Program-made: the position numbers and the translations under genes
NCBI GenBank assembly: GCA_034401135.1
Contig: JAWZSP010000001.1
Location: 496,001 to 560,000, forward strand
Source of the DNA: Volutella citrinella
Lineage: Eukaryota; Ascomycota; Sordariomycetes; Hypocreales; Nectriaceae
Direction of reading: 5' to 3'
DNA length: 64,000 nucleotides
Shown: positions 34,834 through 46,648 of the stretch, one piece after another
Position numbering within the stretch: position 1 is the stretch's first letter
How the letters are laid out: every line of letters begins with the position of its first letter
Notes under the pieces: generated by a model
Databases searched by the model: none
What the model was told of the DNA's origin: nothing
Seen by the model: only the letters and a program-made list of their open reading frames with translations

Positions 34834-35785
34834 GGGCAGATCGAGACAGTCTTGACCCGGCATTGGTTGAATGATGACGGACGCCTATGTGTCTGCACAT
34901 AGATGGCACATCGGATAGATAATATCTCCTATAGGTTGAGTTTGTGATGCATGAAAGTTGATCGGGATGACATGTGTGTGGCCTTCCACACCACCAATAC
35001 TGCTAGCACTCAGCCAATACCAACAAAAAAGGGGTCTTTACTTGTGAATCTTACTAACGTACGATGACCTTCTTGGTCCCTTAGCCTGGAATTATTTACT
35101 GACTCGCGTTTCATCACCATTGCAAGTTTGCTTCATGGGGATAACACGTTGACGTGATGATGCTTTTAGACGTCCATTTAACATTTTAGCATTAGGCATA
35201 TGCTTCAGGGCAGCTCCTCTGAGCTACAGTGGGGATCCGCAAGCTATCGGCAGCCAACAGCGCTATAACGCGGGCTAACAGCGCCGGATCCGCCGCTAGA
35301 GACGCCAGGAGCGCGGCGGTGTGTCAAAGTCGGAGCGAAATGCGACTTGCTGTGCGAATGCGAAAACCCTCAATGACGCCTCGACTATTCCCGGCCTAGG
35401 CCCCATGGCACAGCAGATTGGCGACCCTGATGGATGCAGGCCTACTGTGCGCACATGCCATAGGACCACTAGTCTAATTCGCTTGTCTTGCCCCGACTCC
35501 GTTGGCCAGTGGCGGGGTAACTGACCCTCCGAAGCATCACAATGACGCTGCCTGGCGTGACGAATGGAGAGATGTGTCGCAAGCAGCACTAACATGACCG
35601 TCGAGCGACATGAGTATATATACGAGCCATCGCCACTGTCGTTAGGCTGTTTCCCGGTCTGGCTGGCCTTCAAAAACATTCCAGCCGAGTTCGCCACACC
35701 AACAAAAAGAGTGACTTCTTCCTAACCAAACTCCACCTCGCCGCCATCTCATCTCCTAAACACCATCACCACCATCACCACCACC
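34834..35785. other. Intergenic
   Basis: No coding exon is seen. The right end holds a TATA box and a short CACCAT-repeat leader of the next gene (35761-35785). Confidence 0.5.
35615..35622 (+). promoter_or_regulatory. TATA box of the MDR oxidoreductase gene
   Basis: TATATATA lies 164 nt upstream of the start at 35786. Spacing and sequence fit a core promoter. Confidence 0.5.
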
Positions 35786-36802
35786 ATGGCACAGACTATG
35801 CGCGCCTGGCAATGCGCCGCCGCCGGCCCCATCGAAAAGACGCTCAAGCTCAACACCGCGGTCCCGCGACCGCCCTCCAAGCCGCTCCATAACGGCCAGG
35901 TCCTCATCAAGGTGGCGCGCGCCGCCCTCAACCCAGCCGACTACAAGATCCTCAACCTGTCGGTGGCGTCGCGCGCAATCACGTCCTTCCCCAAGACGCC
36001 CGGCATGGACGTCAGCGGACACGTCGTCGAGGCGGCGCCCGACGTGACCGACACCAAGGCCGGCGACGTCGTCATGGGCCGCATCCTCGTGGGCGGACGC
36101 GACGGCGCCATGGCCGAGTACGCCGTCGTCAACCGCGACGCCTACGCGACGCTGCCCGCCTCCGTCGCGCTCGACGAGGCCGCCGGTGCGCCCACGGCCG
36201 GGCTCACGGCGTACCAAACGATCCAGCCGTACGTCAAGTCCGGCGACGCTGTCTTCATCAACGGCGGCTCCGGCGGCGTCGGCCTGTTCGGCATCCAGAT
36301 CGCAAAGGCCCTCGGCTGCAGCGTCACCGTGACGTGCTCGACCGCCAAGGTTGAGCTGTGCCGCCAGCACGGCGCAGACGACATCATCGACTACAAGACG
36401 ACCGACGTCATCGCCGAGCTCAAGAAGCGCGGCCAGGTCTTCCAGCACTGCGTCGACAACGTCGGCAACAGCCCGCCCAACCTGGCTCTCATGGCGCACC
36501 ACTTCCTCGTCCCCGGCGGCAAGGTCATCTTCGTCGGCGGCCAGGTCTCGTCGGCCAACATCGTCAGCCTCACTCGGAGCCTCACCCTGCCGGGCTTCTT
36601 GGGCGGCGCTAAGCGTCACCTCGTCTTGTTCAACGCGCCAAACAACCGCGAGGCGCTCGAGAAGATTGCCGCGTGGATGGTCGACGGCACCATCAAGGTG
36701 AAGATCGACTCCACTTTTAGCTTCGAGGACGTGCCCAAGGCGTACGAGCACCTGAAGAAGGGGTCGGCGGGTGGCAAGATTATTGTCAAGGTGGAGGAAT
36801 AG
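35786..36802 (+). CDS. Zinc-independent MDR oxidoreductase (quinone reductase-like)
   Basis: This is an intronless gene of 338 aa in the medium-chain dehydrogenase/reductase superfamily. The N-terminal GroES-like fold has NGQVLIKVARAALNPADYKI and PGMDVSGHVVEA, and lacks the zinc-binding Cys/His set. The Rossmann nucleotide site is INGGSGGVGLFGIQIAKALGCSVTVTCS, which points to NADPH. HGADDIIDYK follows, typical of the family. The protein ends with EHLKKGSAGGKIIVKV. It resembles the RTN4IP1 and yeast-type quinone reductases and enoyl reductases. The start at 35786 has a strong context (ACCATGG); an ATG five codons later is also possible. Substrate cannot be inferred. Confidence 0.92.
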   Translation: MAQTMRAWQCAAAGPIEKTLKLNTAVPRPPSKPLHNGQVLIKVARAALNPADYKILNLSVASRAITSFPKTPGMDVSGHVVEAAPDVTDTKAGDVVMGRILVGGRDGAMAEYAVVNRDAYATLPASVALDEAAGAPTAGLTAYQTIQPYVKSGDAVFINGGSGGVGLFGIQIAKALGCSVTVTCSTAKVELCRQHGADDIIDYKTTDVIAELKKRGQVFQHCVDNVGNSPPNLALMAHHFLVPGGKVIFVGGQVSSANIVSLTRSLTLPGFLGGAKRHLVLFNAPNNREALEKIAAWMVDGTIKVKIDSTFSFEDVPKAYEHLKKGSAGGKIIVKVEE

Positions 36803-37195
36803 GGTCGCGACGTTGCGCATGCATGTTTTTCGGCTTGGGGAGGGAATCGATACGTTAAAGATACCATTGGCCTCATCAAATTGGCAATTTGTTTTATCTG
36901 GTACACTACACGGAGCTTTCTATGTAGGTAGCTTTTAATGACTTGTTCTCATCACTTGGCCAGTCTTTTTTAAGCTGGCTCGACTTCCATGCATGAGCGT
37001 TCCATGGCCCTTCAGCATTTGTACGCGAGGTAAAGCCGTCGCTGCTGAAACTGCAGCTGTTGGTAGTGGCTCTCCGGAGCGTGAGCGCGGCGCAGCTCCT
37101 GGCTGTGTCTACACAGCAGCGCTGCAGTCTCGCAACCCATCCGACTGGGCTGATCGTCAATCGAAGGAAAAAGTCCTGCATTCTTCCCTCGAATC
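36803..37195. other. Intergenic, convergent 3' ends
   Basis: 3' UTR space between the MDR gene and the leftward Arp6 gene. No gene is seen. Confidence 0.5.
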
Positions 37196-38580
37196 TCAGG
37201 TCCCAAGGCCTGCCGCAAACTTCCGCGCTACCCAGGCCCCGCCCTGCTCCTCATACTCCTGCTTCGTCACCACCAGCTTCTCAATATTCGCGTGGTTGGC
37301 CAAGTTGGCGCCGCCATACCAGGTATTCGTGATGGGATCCGCCGGCCTGGCGACCCGCACTATGCAATCGTCCGGTACCCGTTGGATGACCTCCTTCTGC
37401 AGCCGCTGCACAAAGCCGTCGAAGAGCGCGTTGCCGCCCACCACCACAATGTTGGCCAGCAGCCCGGGCCAGAGCCCAACGGGTAGCTCATGGAGCGACT
37501 CTTGGATCAGGTCTGCGATGCCCGGCTGTCGGATTCCGGCGTCAGAGGGGCTGAAGATGAGCTCCGGCACCGTGAAGCGTTCGTTGCGCAAGGTCAGCGC
37601 GTCCTCCTCTGTTGGGCCCGCCATCCTCTTCGCCTTTGAATGCCGCGATGGATCGTACTCGCGCACGATACCCTTAGAACGGGCATGAAAGTCCGGCAGC
37701 ACGTAGTCTCGCGCGATGCCACCTCCCGAGAGGTAGTCTTCCCGGCGCTCGCCCCGGGTGCCCTTCCACGTCTTCTCCAGGTCGCCCTTGAAGTCGGCCG
37801 ACACGTAGCAGGCCAGCTCCTTCATTTCGTTGACAATGTGCGTGTCGTTTCGCATGTCAAAGTGCCGCAGGGAGATGAGGCGCGCAAGGTAGTTAGTCAT
37901 GACCTTTCCGCCGACGTCGAGGCGTCGCACGGCTGAGTGCAGCGGCTGGCCCTTGAGCACCGGGGTGACGGTCGTATGTGAGTATCCCGAATCGACGACG
38001 AGTAAGATTTCGGCGGGGACATTGGCGACCACGGGGGCATCCTGTGCGGTTCGAAATACGCTCTGGACGTCATGGTATGCGTTGAATGTCGGCCCTGGTT
38101 CGTAGTCAGTCACTGATCGGCGCAGGATGGGAATTACAACGCACCTATGCCGCGGTAGTAGCTCGCAAACCCATACTCCTCAAACACAATCTGGTCGCAG
38201 TTGGTCTGCAGGATTGGCAGCCCATTCGGAGGTTCACTAAGGATCAGACGGGTCTCAGCCGGGTCGCACTTGATTGGGGCCTTCTTGTCGAACAGCTCCT
38301 GGTCCCAGATCTCCTTCTGGGCCTCCCAGTTGACGACGGATCCCTTCTCGACGGGCCGGCGGAACTGGATCTCGCCAAAGTCGCGGGCCTTTTCGAGCTC
38401 CGACGCCACGTAGACCTTCCTCGCGCGGTCGCGGGCGATGCAGTTGGGGATGACGAGGGGCTCGTCGATGTGGCCGTCGCGCACGAGGCCGGCCTTTAGG
38501 GTGTGTGCGCCATTGTCGAGCACGAGCGTCGTCGAGGGCGGCTTTGGGGCTGCGGGCTTGGCCTTGCGTCCTCCAGCCAT
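37196..38580 (-). CDS. ARP6: Actin-related protein Arp6 (SWR1 complex)
   Basis: This nuclear actin-fold subunit of the SWR1/SRCAP remodeller works in H2A.Z deposition. Minus-strand exons are 38580-38145 and 38094-37196, giving 444 aa. The N-terminal tail is Lys/Pro/Ala-rich, followed by the phosphate 1 loop TTLVLDNGAHTLKAG. Also visible are CDQIVFEEYGFASYYRG, LLVVDSGYSHTTVTPV (phosphate 2), GGKVMTNYL, NIVVVGGNALFDGF (adenosine loop) and the late TNTWYGGANLA. Insertions relative to actin, such as the DYLSGGGIARDYVLPDF segment, and the DSGYSHT motif point to Arp6 rather than other Arps. The start at 38580 is chosen because translation then begins just before the conserved core. An upstream in-frame ATG at 38628 would add 16 residues. 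Confidence 0.93.
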
Positions 38581-38941
38581 GGCGCCTTGGTCGAGGTCAT
38601 GATGGATGCTGGAGAAGCGTGACGGCAAACTCGTTGCGATGGTGACTTTACGTGTGTGGTTACGTAATCAGACTTGCCAGCCAACAAACTACCCTAGGGC
38701 GGTTCTCTAGGCTCTCTGGACTTGACCACTGTTGAGGGATATGGAAGACGAGTATAATCTGGTTTAGTCAGTATTTATCACAGTAATTATATGTTACTTT
38801 GGTATGTTTATATTTAAGAAGCCTGCAAAAGTCATCCTCCGACTGAGAAGTGAATATGAGGATTACGGGTGGAGTGGCCATCGATTGCCGAGCAAACCAG
38901 AGAGAGTGCCATCAGTCCTACCCTCGCTTCGTCTACAACTA
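38581..38941. other. Intergenic
   Basis: Arp6 promoter and 3' end of the GMC oxidoreductase gene, both read leftward. No gene is seen. Confidence 0.5.
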
Positions 38942-41135
38942 CTAAGTCCTCCTGATAATGTCTGCCGCCCTCTCCGCTACTGCGTAGACAGTTGTCATAG
39001 AATGAGAAGCCGGGTGGATTGGTATCACACTGGCATCAACCACCCGCAAGCCCTTGACTCCATACACTCGCAGGCTGCTGTCAACAACGCCACCGTCGCC
39101 CCTCGGAGCCATCTTGCAAGTGCCACTGGGGTGAAACAATGTGCCAGCTGACTGCCTAATCCAGGCATCCAGATCGGCATCTGTTGTGATATTTGCGCCC
39201 GGTACTACCTCAAAAGGTTGCAGAGACGCGATGGATGGCGCGGCGTGGATTTTGCGGGCGAATCGAACACCTTCCCGTAGAAGCTCCAAGTCCAGAGGGT
39301 TTCGCAGGAAACCGGAATCAGCCTTTGGTGCGTCGAATATGTTGCCAGAGGACGCCTTTAGGCTCCCACGGGAGAAAGGCTTCTGCAGGCCCACGACGAT
39401 GACGTTGTCGGCCCAGATGTACTCCATCACTGCGCTCTCAGAGGACGAGAGCAATTTGACAAGCTCTGCGTGCGCAACGCGATGGCCTCTCGCCACTGCT
39501 GCAGGTGTGCCAGGGGGAAAATGCGCAGCGGGATCCTGAGCTGCGGCTCTTGACTGAATCGCGGCGCTGGTGTTGGAAATGGCGGACAAGGGCAGGAAAT
39601 GCAGAAAGTCTCCTGTTGGAGAAGTCAGCGGACCCTTGCGCTGCGCATCGTACAACGCCCTCGCTTCGGCTGCAAAGGTCGCGTTGGATGTGAGAGCAGC
39701 TGGTCCAGCGGGCGCGTTGCTTACTGAGGGGGCGATGTCAGCTGTGCCGACTCAAAGTCGCGAGAACAGAGGTAGGATTGCTTACGTGGAGCTACCACCA
39801 CAACCGAGACATGGTCGTGGAGATTCTGGCCAACACCAGGGAGATCCACCACCTTTGTAACGTTGATATCTGAAAGAAGGGCAGGGTCTCCGATCCCAGA
39901 AACCTGCAAGAGCTGTGGCGTGTGAAGCGCTCCGGCGGCTAGAATGGCTTCTCTGCGGACTCCGACGGTTTGTCTTGGAGCGCTGGAAGCAGTTGCAAAC
40001 TACTGCAAGTCAGCGCTAGGACATTGAATCAAAGTGATCAACTTGCCTCGACTTTATCAACTCGTGGTTGTCCACCAGTTGAAGTTGTTAGAATACGCGT
40101 CACCTGGGTGCCAGCAATCAAGTGATAGTTTGGCCGACTGGCAGCAGATTGGTAGTATCCCTCTTCTGCGGAAGACCTGGATACGTTCACCGGATCTAGG
40201 TTGTGTGGGCAGTAATAACCACCAATGGGGTTTCCGTTGGCCTGATCCTTTGCAATAGGGATCCCAAGCTCTCGGGTCGCTTCAACGATGTTCCCTGCTG
40301 CCAAGTTAGGAATGGATCTGAATTATGAGCACTCATGATTGAAGGTATCAACGCACTGGTTGTTGGCCAGAAGAAGGGAGAGTAGCTGGTCTGGATGTAG
40401 CCTGAATCTCCATGGGCGGCCGGGTCCCAGGTGACATTGTACTCGAGTGCAGTTCCGGCAATTGGGGGAGCAAACTTTTCCGTCTAGAAGTCACAGTTAG
40501 TAGAGATAATTTCACATGAGGGCCAGTTCAGAATGCGGTTACCTTTTTAAAGTATGGCAGCAGCGTCTTCCAGTTCCATCCTGAATTCCCCAGCGCGGCC
40601 CAGCTGTCGTAATCGGAACGTGATCCACGGTCGAACACCATCCGGTTCAGCTTGGTTGAGCCTCCTAGCACTTTGCCTTGAGGAATAGACACTTGGCGGT
40701 TCCCCACAAACTCATTGCTCGTGTACGTGAGATTCCAGTCGTACTTTGTGCCAACAGCGCCTCCTGCCAGCCCCGGAATGGTAATATAATCTTCGTCGCC
40801 ATCCCTGATGATCTCGTTTGGTATAACATCTGCGAAGGGTGGACGCGATAACTCACAAATTTCCGGCCTCGATAACGAGAACAGTAACCCCTCCAAATGC
40901 CATCAGACGCTGCCTAGGTGGGTTGTTTGCCCTGGGTGGACTCACATGGATCCTCGGAAAGCCGGTTTGCGACGACCAAGCCACTTAAACCTCCTCCGAC
41001 AACAACATAATCGTACGTCGGCAGAAGATTTTCAGCCGATTTGATTTGCCCGTAATAGGGTGGAGATGCGAAGACTGCTGGCAGTGTTTGCAACGCGCCC
41101 AGTAACAGGATCGTCCATTTTGATGTAGTAGCCAT
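38942..41135 (-). CDS. Secreted GMC oxidoreductase (aryl-alcohol/glucose oxidase type)
   Basis: This is an FAD-dependent GMC enzyme that oxidises alcohols or sugars and releases peroxide outside the cell. Minus-strand exons are 41135-40946, 40890-40857 (34 nt), 40804-40543, 40483-40357, 40297-40047, 39999-39786 and 39723-38942, giving 619 aa in frame. A signal peptide (1-23, ending VFA) precedes YDYVVVGGGLSGLVVANRLSE. The beta2 motif VLVIEAGN is on the tiny second exon. GKVLGGSTKLNRM, AGALHTPQLLQVSGIGDP and VDLPGVGQNLHDH follow. The C-terminus has LFHPSGTCKM and HPASHSMTTVYAVAERAADI with the two active-site histidines. The intron at 40046-40000 starts with GC instead of GT (GCAAGT); no GT donor keeps the frame. 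The acceptor of the intron ending near 40298 could also be three bases further on. Confidence 0.9.
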
Positions 41136-41204
41136 GGCGAAGCACAAGACAACGAGTCTGACGACAACTGCAGGGGCTTGCAAAAGAAGTAGTCCCGGCT
41201 GCTG

Positions 41205-41213
41205 TATTTATAT
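41205..41213 (-). promoter_or_regulatory. TATA box of the GMC oxidoreductase gene
   Basis: On the minus strand the sequence reads ATATAAATA, about 70 nt before the start codon at 41135. Confidence 0.5.
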
Positions 41214-42852
41214 TCGTCCTTTTGACCTACCTCGGCTGAAACTTGTGGTGATTTACGCGCTTTACCAACCCGTTGTTACCCTGAAAATGTACGCCATACA
41301 CGCTACGTGCACTGGCCCTTGAACATCTATCAATATGCCGCCCTTGGGAGGCTGTGTTCATTAATCTGGTAACCCAATCCATCCGCGGATGTACCCTATG
41401 TGAGGGGTATGCTGGGATTGATTGCGCGTCAAGCATAACTTGCAAACCTTCTGACTGAGCCTAGTGCCTATCCTAGGTTGCGCCGAAATTGGTGTTAATT
41501 TGTGGTGTATGATGACATGATGCCGCCGCCGATGGGTTATGATTTTAAGGTTTCTTTAACATCTAAGTCTGTCTTCTGGGCCGCAATGTATGGAATCAGC
41601 AGGCTGATTGAGGATGTTGCCCCGACCCTAAAGCATGATATAAAACAAGCCATGATTCCATGATTCCATGTCATGCTAGGGGGTGGCCCGGCAATTCTCT
41701 TCGGCAAATCATCCGAGGAACGCCCGCATACTGCTACTGGACATCGGACGGCCTGGGCCAAGGATTTTGTATGCACGGATCACAATGTGCTTCGGCATTC
41801 GGGGGTGCTTCAAACCTATCTGCTCTGGGCATGCGCTAGTAACTTCTAGTCTCGCCCCGAGCTCCGAAATGCACGCAGCCCCAGCCTCTCCCTGTCGATC
41901 CGAAGTCCGATTCGTCCACCCAGCCATGGCATAGCTCGCCGTAGTTGTATCCCTGCAAACTTAAAGATTCATTGGCCGACTTTGTTTAATGGTGCTGTGG
42001 TCTGGAGTGAATCTGCTATCCACAATCCATTCGGCGCGAAAGACGAGATGTTCTCTAGAGTTGTCCTTCAGCCTCATCTTCTGACTCTGGTCTCGACGGC
42101 CGGCGCACTGTTGGAACGGCATTCACCATTGACGCGCTGTCAAGCTGTTGCTTCACCACGATACTAAGTGCTAATTGGGGTGTCACCAGCCATGAACACT
42201 AACTAGTAGTGGCCATGATATGCCCAGGCGCCAGACCACTTCGATCGATATCGAATAAACAACAGGCCCTCATGATAGGCTCACTCACCCACGTGTCTGG
42301 CGGGCGAAGCATTGGTCCTATGTACGTCTCAAGCACAGCGGGGATTGAAGCGTGCAAGGCGCAGCGTAGACTTAGAAAGTAGAGAACGTACGTAGCACTG
42401 TATAAATAACCCAGTTCAGTCGGTCTCGACTGCATGTTCAAAATTTCCTGCCATGTCCAAGGCCAGGTTCGGAATGGCTGCACTGCCAAAGAGCGTTACC
42501 CCTGACCAAAGGAAGGCTACGGAGGACCTTTTCATGCGGCAGACGATTGATATCAATGTGTAGAACGAGCTTGCAGCTCCTACACGAGGAACGATGAACT
42601 CAAGTCGAATCACAAACAGTAGTCACGGCGCTTGGCTTAACTGGTAATGGTTACGATTAGTGCAAAGCTTGCATGTCACATACGATTCGTGTAGATTTGC
42701 TGAGTTGTATTCCATGTAAAAGGTACGCAATCAACAGTCTACTGGATGTCCCTTGGCCTATAATCGGAGTATACAATAGCAATGGCCCCATCCCTCGTAT
42801 CCACTGCTCGCGAGTAGCTCTAATGTATACGTAATGGACATCAGAATTATAC
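41214..42852. other. Intergenic region
   Basis: About 1.6 kb without a supportable gene. A few short frames occur, for example 42199-42489 minus, but none shows family motifs or good splice joins. Confidence 0.5.
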
Positions 42853-43814
42853 CTAAGCCTTCTTCAACAAACGGAGCTGCCTCTGCGGAAGAACCTCCTT
42901 CCCAAGGGCATAGAGATCTTCTTCCTCTGGGGCATTCTCATCCCACAGTGCAAAGTTGAACGTGGAGGTGCTGTTGGTGTACTCGATTGAAGCTTCATAT
43001 GATTTGCCCTTGTCTGTAGGCTTCGACTTGGACGCTTCCGACATGTTGACCTTGAAATGGAAGGTCCGGATGGCTTAAAGAGATTAGTACGTGACGGGAG
43101 GGAGCGGGTAATGTGAAACTAACAAGTTGTGATGCTGTCGCGACGGGCATCATAGCTGTAGTCAATGGTCGACAAGACATGCGGCTGTACGGGTTGGGCT
43201 AGTCCATTGAAGCCCACGCTTACCGCCTTCACAATGTTGAGAACCTGGGGCGTGTCGGCCATGTTAGACGCGCCAAGGATGCTACGTGAGATCGCAATGC
43301 CGATCTTGTCTTCCGCGGCCACGACATTCGATGTATGTGTCGCCACTGAGACTGTGGTTAACCTACAGGAGGAGGAGGTGATGTTAGATGACTTTATTGA
43401 ATCAGAGAGGAGCGGATGCTAAGGCAACAGGCTGCAAAAGAAAGGTTTCTCGTACCATGTTGCCTGTCCCCGCAAGTAGGTAATAACTTTAGCCCGATAG
43501 GCCATTCGCTTTGACTTGGAGGCAGCAGAGTCATCCTTGGGTAGCTGGCCTTGCTTGACATTCGCATCAACCATGTCTTCAACTTTGGTCAGCTCCCAGG
43601 CCAGCCAGAGGTTGATGCTGTTGATACGGGCGTCGAGTTTGGCCTGCTTATCTGCCGCCAAATCAGGTGTGTGTTGGAGATAGAGGACATTGGCAAGATC
43701 AAGGTCTTTGTGGCTGGAGAAGTCCACGTTCGATACAGTCTCCAAAGCCGATGTTTCCGTTACAAGAGGTTCGACAACTGGCGGCATTGCTTTAGCCTGA
43801 GAGTCTGTGTTCAT
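42853..43814 (-). CDS. Unknown protein, paralog A of a divergent pair
   Basis: Exons on the minus strand are 43814-43456, 43362-43124 and 43073-42853, giving 272 aa. I do not recognise the family. There is no signal peptide or TM segment, so it is probably cytosolic. The first exon is helical and charged and ends in YRAKVITYLRGQATW. The second exon starts LTTVSVATHTSNVV and looks mixed alpha/beta. The third begins SIRTFHFKV and contains EASIEYTNSTSTFNFALWDENAPEEEDL. The protein is related to the 299-aa product of 45007-46020: the YxAKVxxYL...TW and xRTxxFxV blocks match, and both introns lie at the same places and phases (2 and 1). The two genes are transcribed away from each other across a 1.2-kb spacer. 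Intron 1 has a weak donor context (TG|GTACGA). Confidence 0.78.
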
Positions 43815-45006
43815 GTTGACGACGAAAGATGATAGCAGGATGGTGAGTAGTGGTAGGATATTAGGACTACTATGACAGTCCTAACGATGGTGAATGGTGA
43901 TATAGACTGAACTTCCTCAATGTCAGGCGTAAGTCACAGCTGGCTTGGCAGAGCTACTGGGTTCTTTCACCTTCCATGACCATGCGGCTTGTCGCTAGCG
44001 GCGAAGCATCACGTCCCATTGTACCCAAGCCACACCGGATAGTCATTGCAGTTATTTGCTCAGGGAAGGATCTAGATTTGGGACTGTGAAACCTTTCATC
44101 AGGAGTTTTGCATCCCAGCCAGCCACATTCCGTGATGAACAACGCATTGACGCTCTTGCCGAGCTTCGCTTCGCAACGAAGCGCCTATTCCGAGTGCTGT
44201 GGGGCCAGCAAGAAGCTTTGAGCGTGTGCGTGCCTCCATCAAGGTTCAGAGTCAGCTGAAATGTGACGGGGTCTATTGATGTCCATGGTTTGTTATGGTT
44301 TCTTGGCCCCGCAGTCATGCCACCCTTGGTGCGGGCGATGCTAGTGCGTGGCCCCAGACCGTGCAAACATTCCATTTCGGCTGTTCAGCTGTCCTGAACG
44401 AGAAGAGAGGCTGGCTGAGAGATTTGTATCACTTCAGACAGGCGGTCAACTAACAGAATGGCGTTCCATGGCGCGGATCTAGATGCTAGTCCTTGCCATG
44501 ATCCTAGTCATAGCTGCAGATACAATGCACTCGAAAGGGTACAAGCAGATACTTTTAGACCCCAGCCCTCAGCCACATTTGGGCGAGGTCGTTCCCCGCC
44601 AGGCTTGGCGCTGCGCGGCCCGTGCCGGCCTTTCTCAAGAGCCGAACTGCTGTAGTGGTAGCGCATCGCCGCTGTTTCAGCCCATGCCAGATTTAGACAC
44701 AGCTGAAATACGGCCAAGCTATCGATGGACGAAACGAAGGCGTAAGCTTTCGGATGGCGATCAACAAGGCCGAATCACGCCGAGTGTATGGCCTATGCAC
44801 CTACCCTGACTGAGCGGCGAAAGGCATGGTCGGTACGCGGAGATATAACGAGCGCCGTCCTCGGTCTCTCGTAACGGCCAATCTCAAGAATCATCCATTC
44901 ACGATCATACTCATTGAGCCCTCTCTGCGCTCCAGCTGTTGACCAATCTATTTCTTTTGAACAACATACATTCGTATCCTCCCCTTGTCCATTCCAATCC
45001 ATCACA
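43815..45006. promoter_or_regulatory. Shared bidirectional promoter between the paralogs
   Basis: This 1.2-kb spacer must hold the promoters of both divergent paralogs. A TATA-like GATATAAC at 44842-44849 lies about 160 nt before the rightward gene. I see no other gene. Confidence 0.45.
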
Positions 45007-46020
45007 ATGGACGCCCACAACGAAGCTCTGGAGAAGCTGGGTTACCCCCTCATCACCCAGGAAGAACATGACGACGTCGTTGCCACGTTCTCGGCTTTGG
45101 CTGATCCTGAGTCCTTTGTCAGCTCAGCCATGGCTGACAATCCTACGGAACCTCCCAAGAAAGGCAAACCGGATGAGAAGCTTTTGGATAACGTCCACTA
45201 TGTCGACTTCGAGCCCAACACAGACAACGAAAGCACAGAGGTCCTGAAGCAGCTCAGCGATCTCCAGAAGAACGTTGGCCTGAGCAGCCAGTTCAGCGAT
45301 TGGAAGGCGAATGAGACTGTCAATGACAAGATCGCTAGCGAGGAACTGCCAGCCGACTCCGAGATCAAGAAGCTCAACTACAAGGCCAAGGTCATGAACT
45401 ATCTCGCCGCCAACTGCACATGGTATGTTTGCATTCCTTGACGACTGTTCGGTGCTAATCATACTATAGGACGGCGAGTTACAGCATCAAAACCCTGCAG
45501 AAGAACATCAAGGTCGAGAAAAACAAGTTCCACGACACGCTCGTCTCCACCTTTACCGAGGGACTGAATCTGCCAGACTCCATCACCGACCAGCTTGAGG
45601 GCATCCTAAAGAGCATCAATAATTCCATTAAACTCTCAACAGACTTGGACAACAAGCAGAGCCTGTTCTTCTTCATCATCCTGAATCTCTACCGCAGAGA
45701 CAATGTTCTGAACGAGTGGAAAGCGTGTAAGTACTCGGAGAGCCGTCATTGTAACCTCTATGTCATCGAAGCAGTAGCCTAACATTTCCTCAGACGTCCG
45801 AACCATCTACTTCCGTGTCGATGAGTCTCTCAGCACCTACACTCTCACCAAGAAGGACAAGAGCTCTGGATTCAATGTCAATGTCAACATCGAGTATCTT
45901 CAGAATGACAGCTCGTTCAATGAGGATATTTTTGACAGACATGCTAAAGAGGGCATCAACGGTGTGCTTGGCAACAAGACGAAGCAGTCAATCACCACCA
46001 AGGTTGTGCTTCCCCCGTGA
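45007..46020 (+). CDS. Unknown protein, paralog B of a divergent pair
   Basis: Exons are 45007-45422, 45470-45726 and 45794-46020, giving 299 aa. The family is not recognised. There is no signal peptide or TM segment. Exon 1 is acidic and ends in LNYKAKVMNYLAANCTW. Exon 2 reads as amphipathic helices (TLQKNIKVEKNKFHDTLVS, ITDQLEGILKSINNSIKLS) and a hydrophobic SLFFFIILNLYRRD. Exon 3 starts VRTIYFRVDESLS and is beta-like with alternating hydrophobic residues, ending KQSITTKVVLPP. Intron positions and phases equal those of the gene at 42853-43814, which shows an old duplication. It converges on the 3' end of the giant gene 629 nt away. A promoter TATA-like element lies near 44845. It could be a carbohydrate- or membrane-interacting protein, but that is not shown. 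Confidence 0.82.
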
Positions 46021-46648
46021 AGCGAGAATAGGGAAACAAGATACCAACACCCCAGTTTGGTCAGGCTTTTGGGGGTTCAGGCTGTTAGGTGTCTTGGTTC
46101 TCAAAGATTCTTAAACAGATTGACACCTGCTTTATAGTCAACAGTCTTGATCTACGTGTTGTTTCATGGTAGGCCGTTCTTTGCGTCGATAGTGCCCGAT
46201 AAAGAACTAAGGCTCGTGGACTTTTACGTTATAACATCTCCATCGGTGCAGTGATGATATCATTAGTAGGCATTCTCATGAGCGAATATAGAAGGTCTCC
46301 AGACTTGTTTCATTCCCACCCTCCCTAATGCTCTTGGACTGAAATATGACTTGGACAAGGCTGAAATGGAGAGGCCACATACGGCGAGTTGGCTATGCAG
46401 TCAGCCGTGGTTGTTCGTGCCTAGTCGTTGGATTTGGAAGTGCTTGTAGGGCCTGCCTGGCTTGTTTAAGACTATATACATTGTAGGGACAATCATTGAT
46501 ATTCTCTCACTGTGTTCATCGTTTCGCACAAGATCCTGCTAGAGCAGAGAACCAAATGAAACTCGCCTTTTTTGTCGCCTCCAACGAGTAGCAAGGCTAC
46601 GAGCAAGGGGAAGAGCAGCTAGAAAAGCAGACAATATTTCCTCTAACG
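46021..46648. other. Intergenic, convergent 3' ends
   Basis: 3' UTR space of paralog B and of the giant leftward gene. No gene is seen. Confidence 0.5.
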
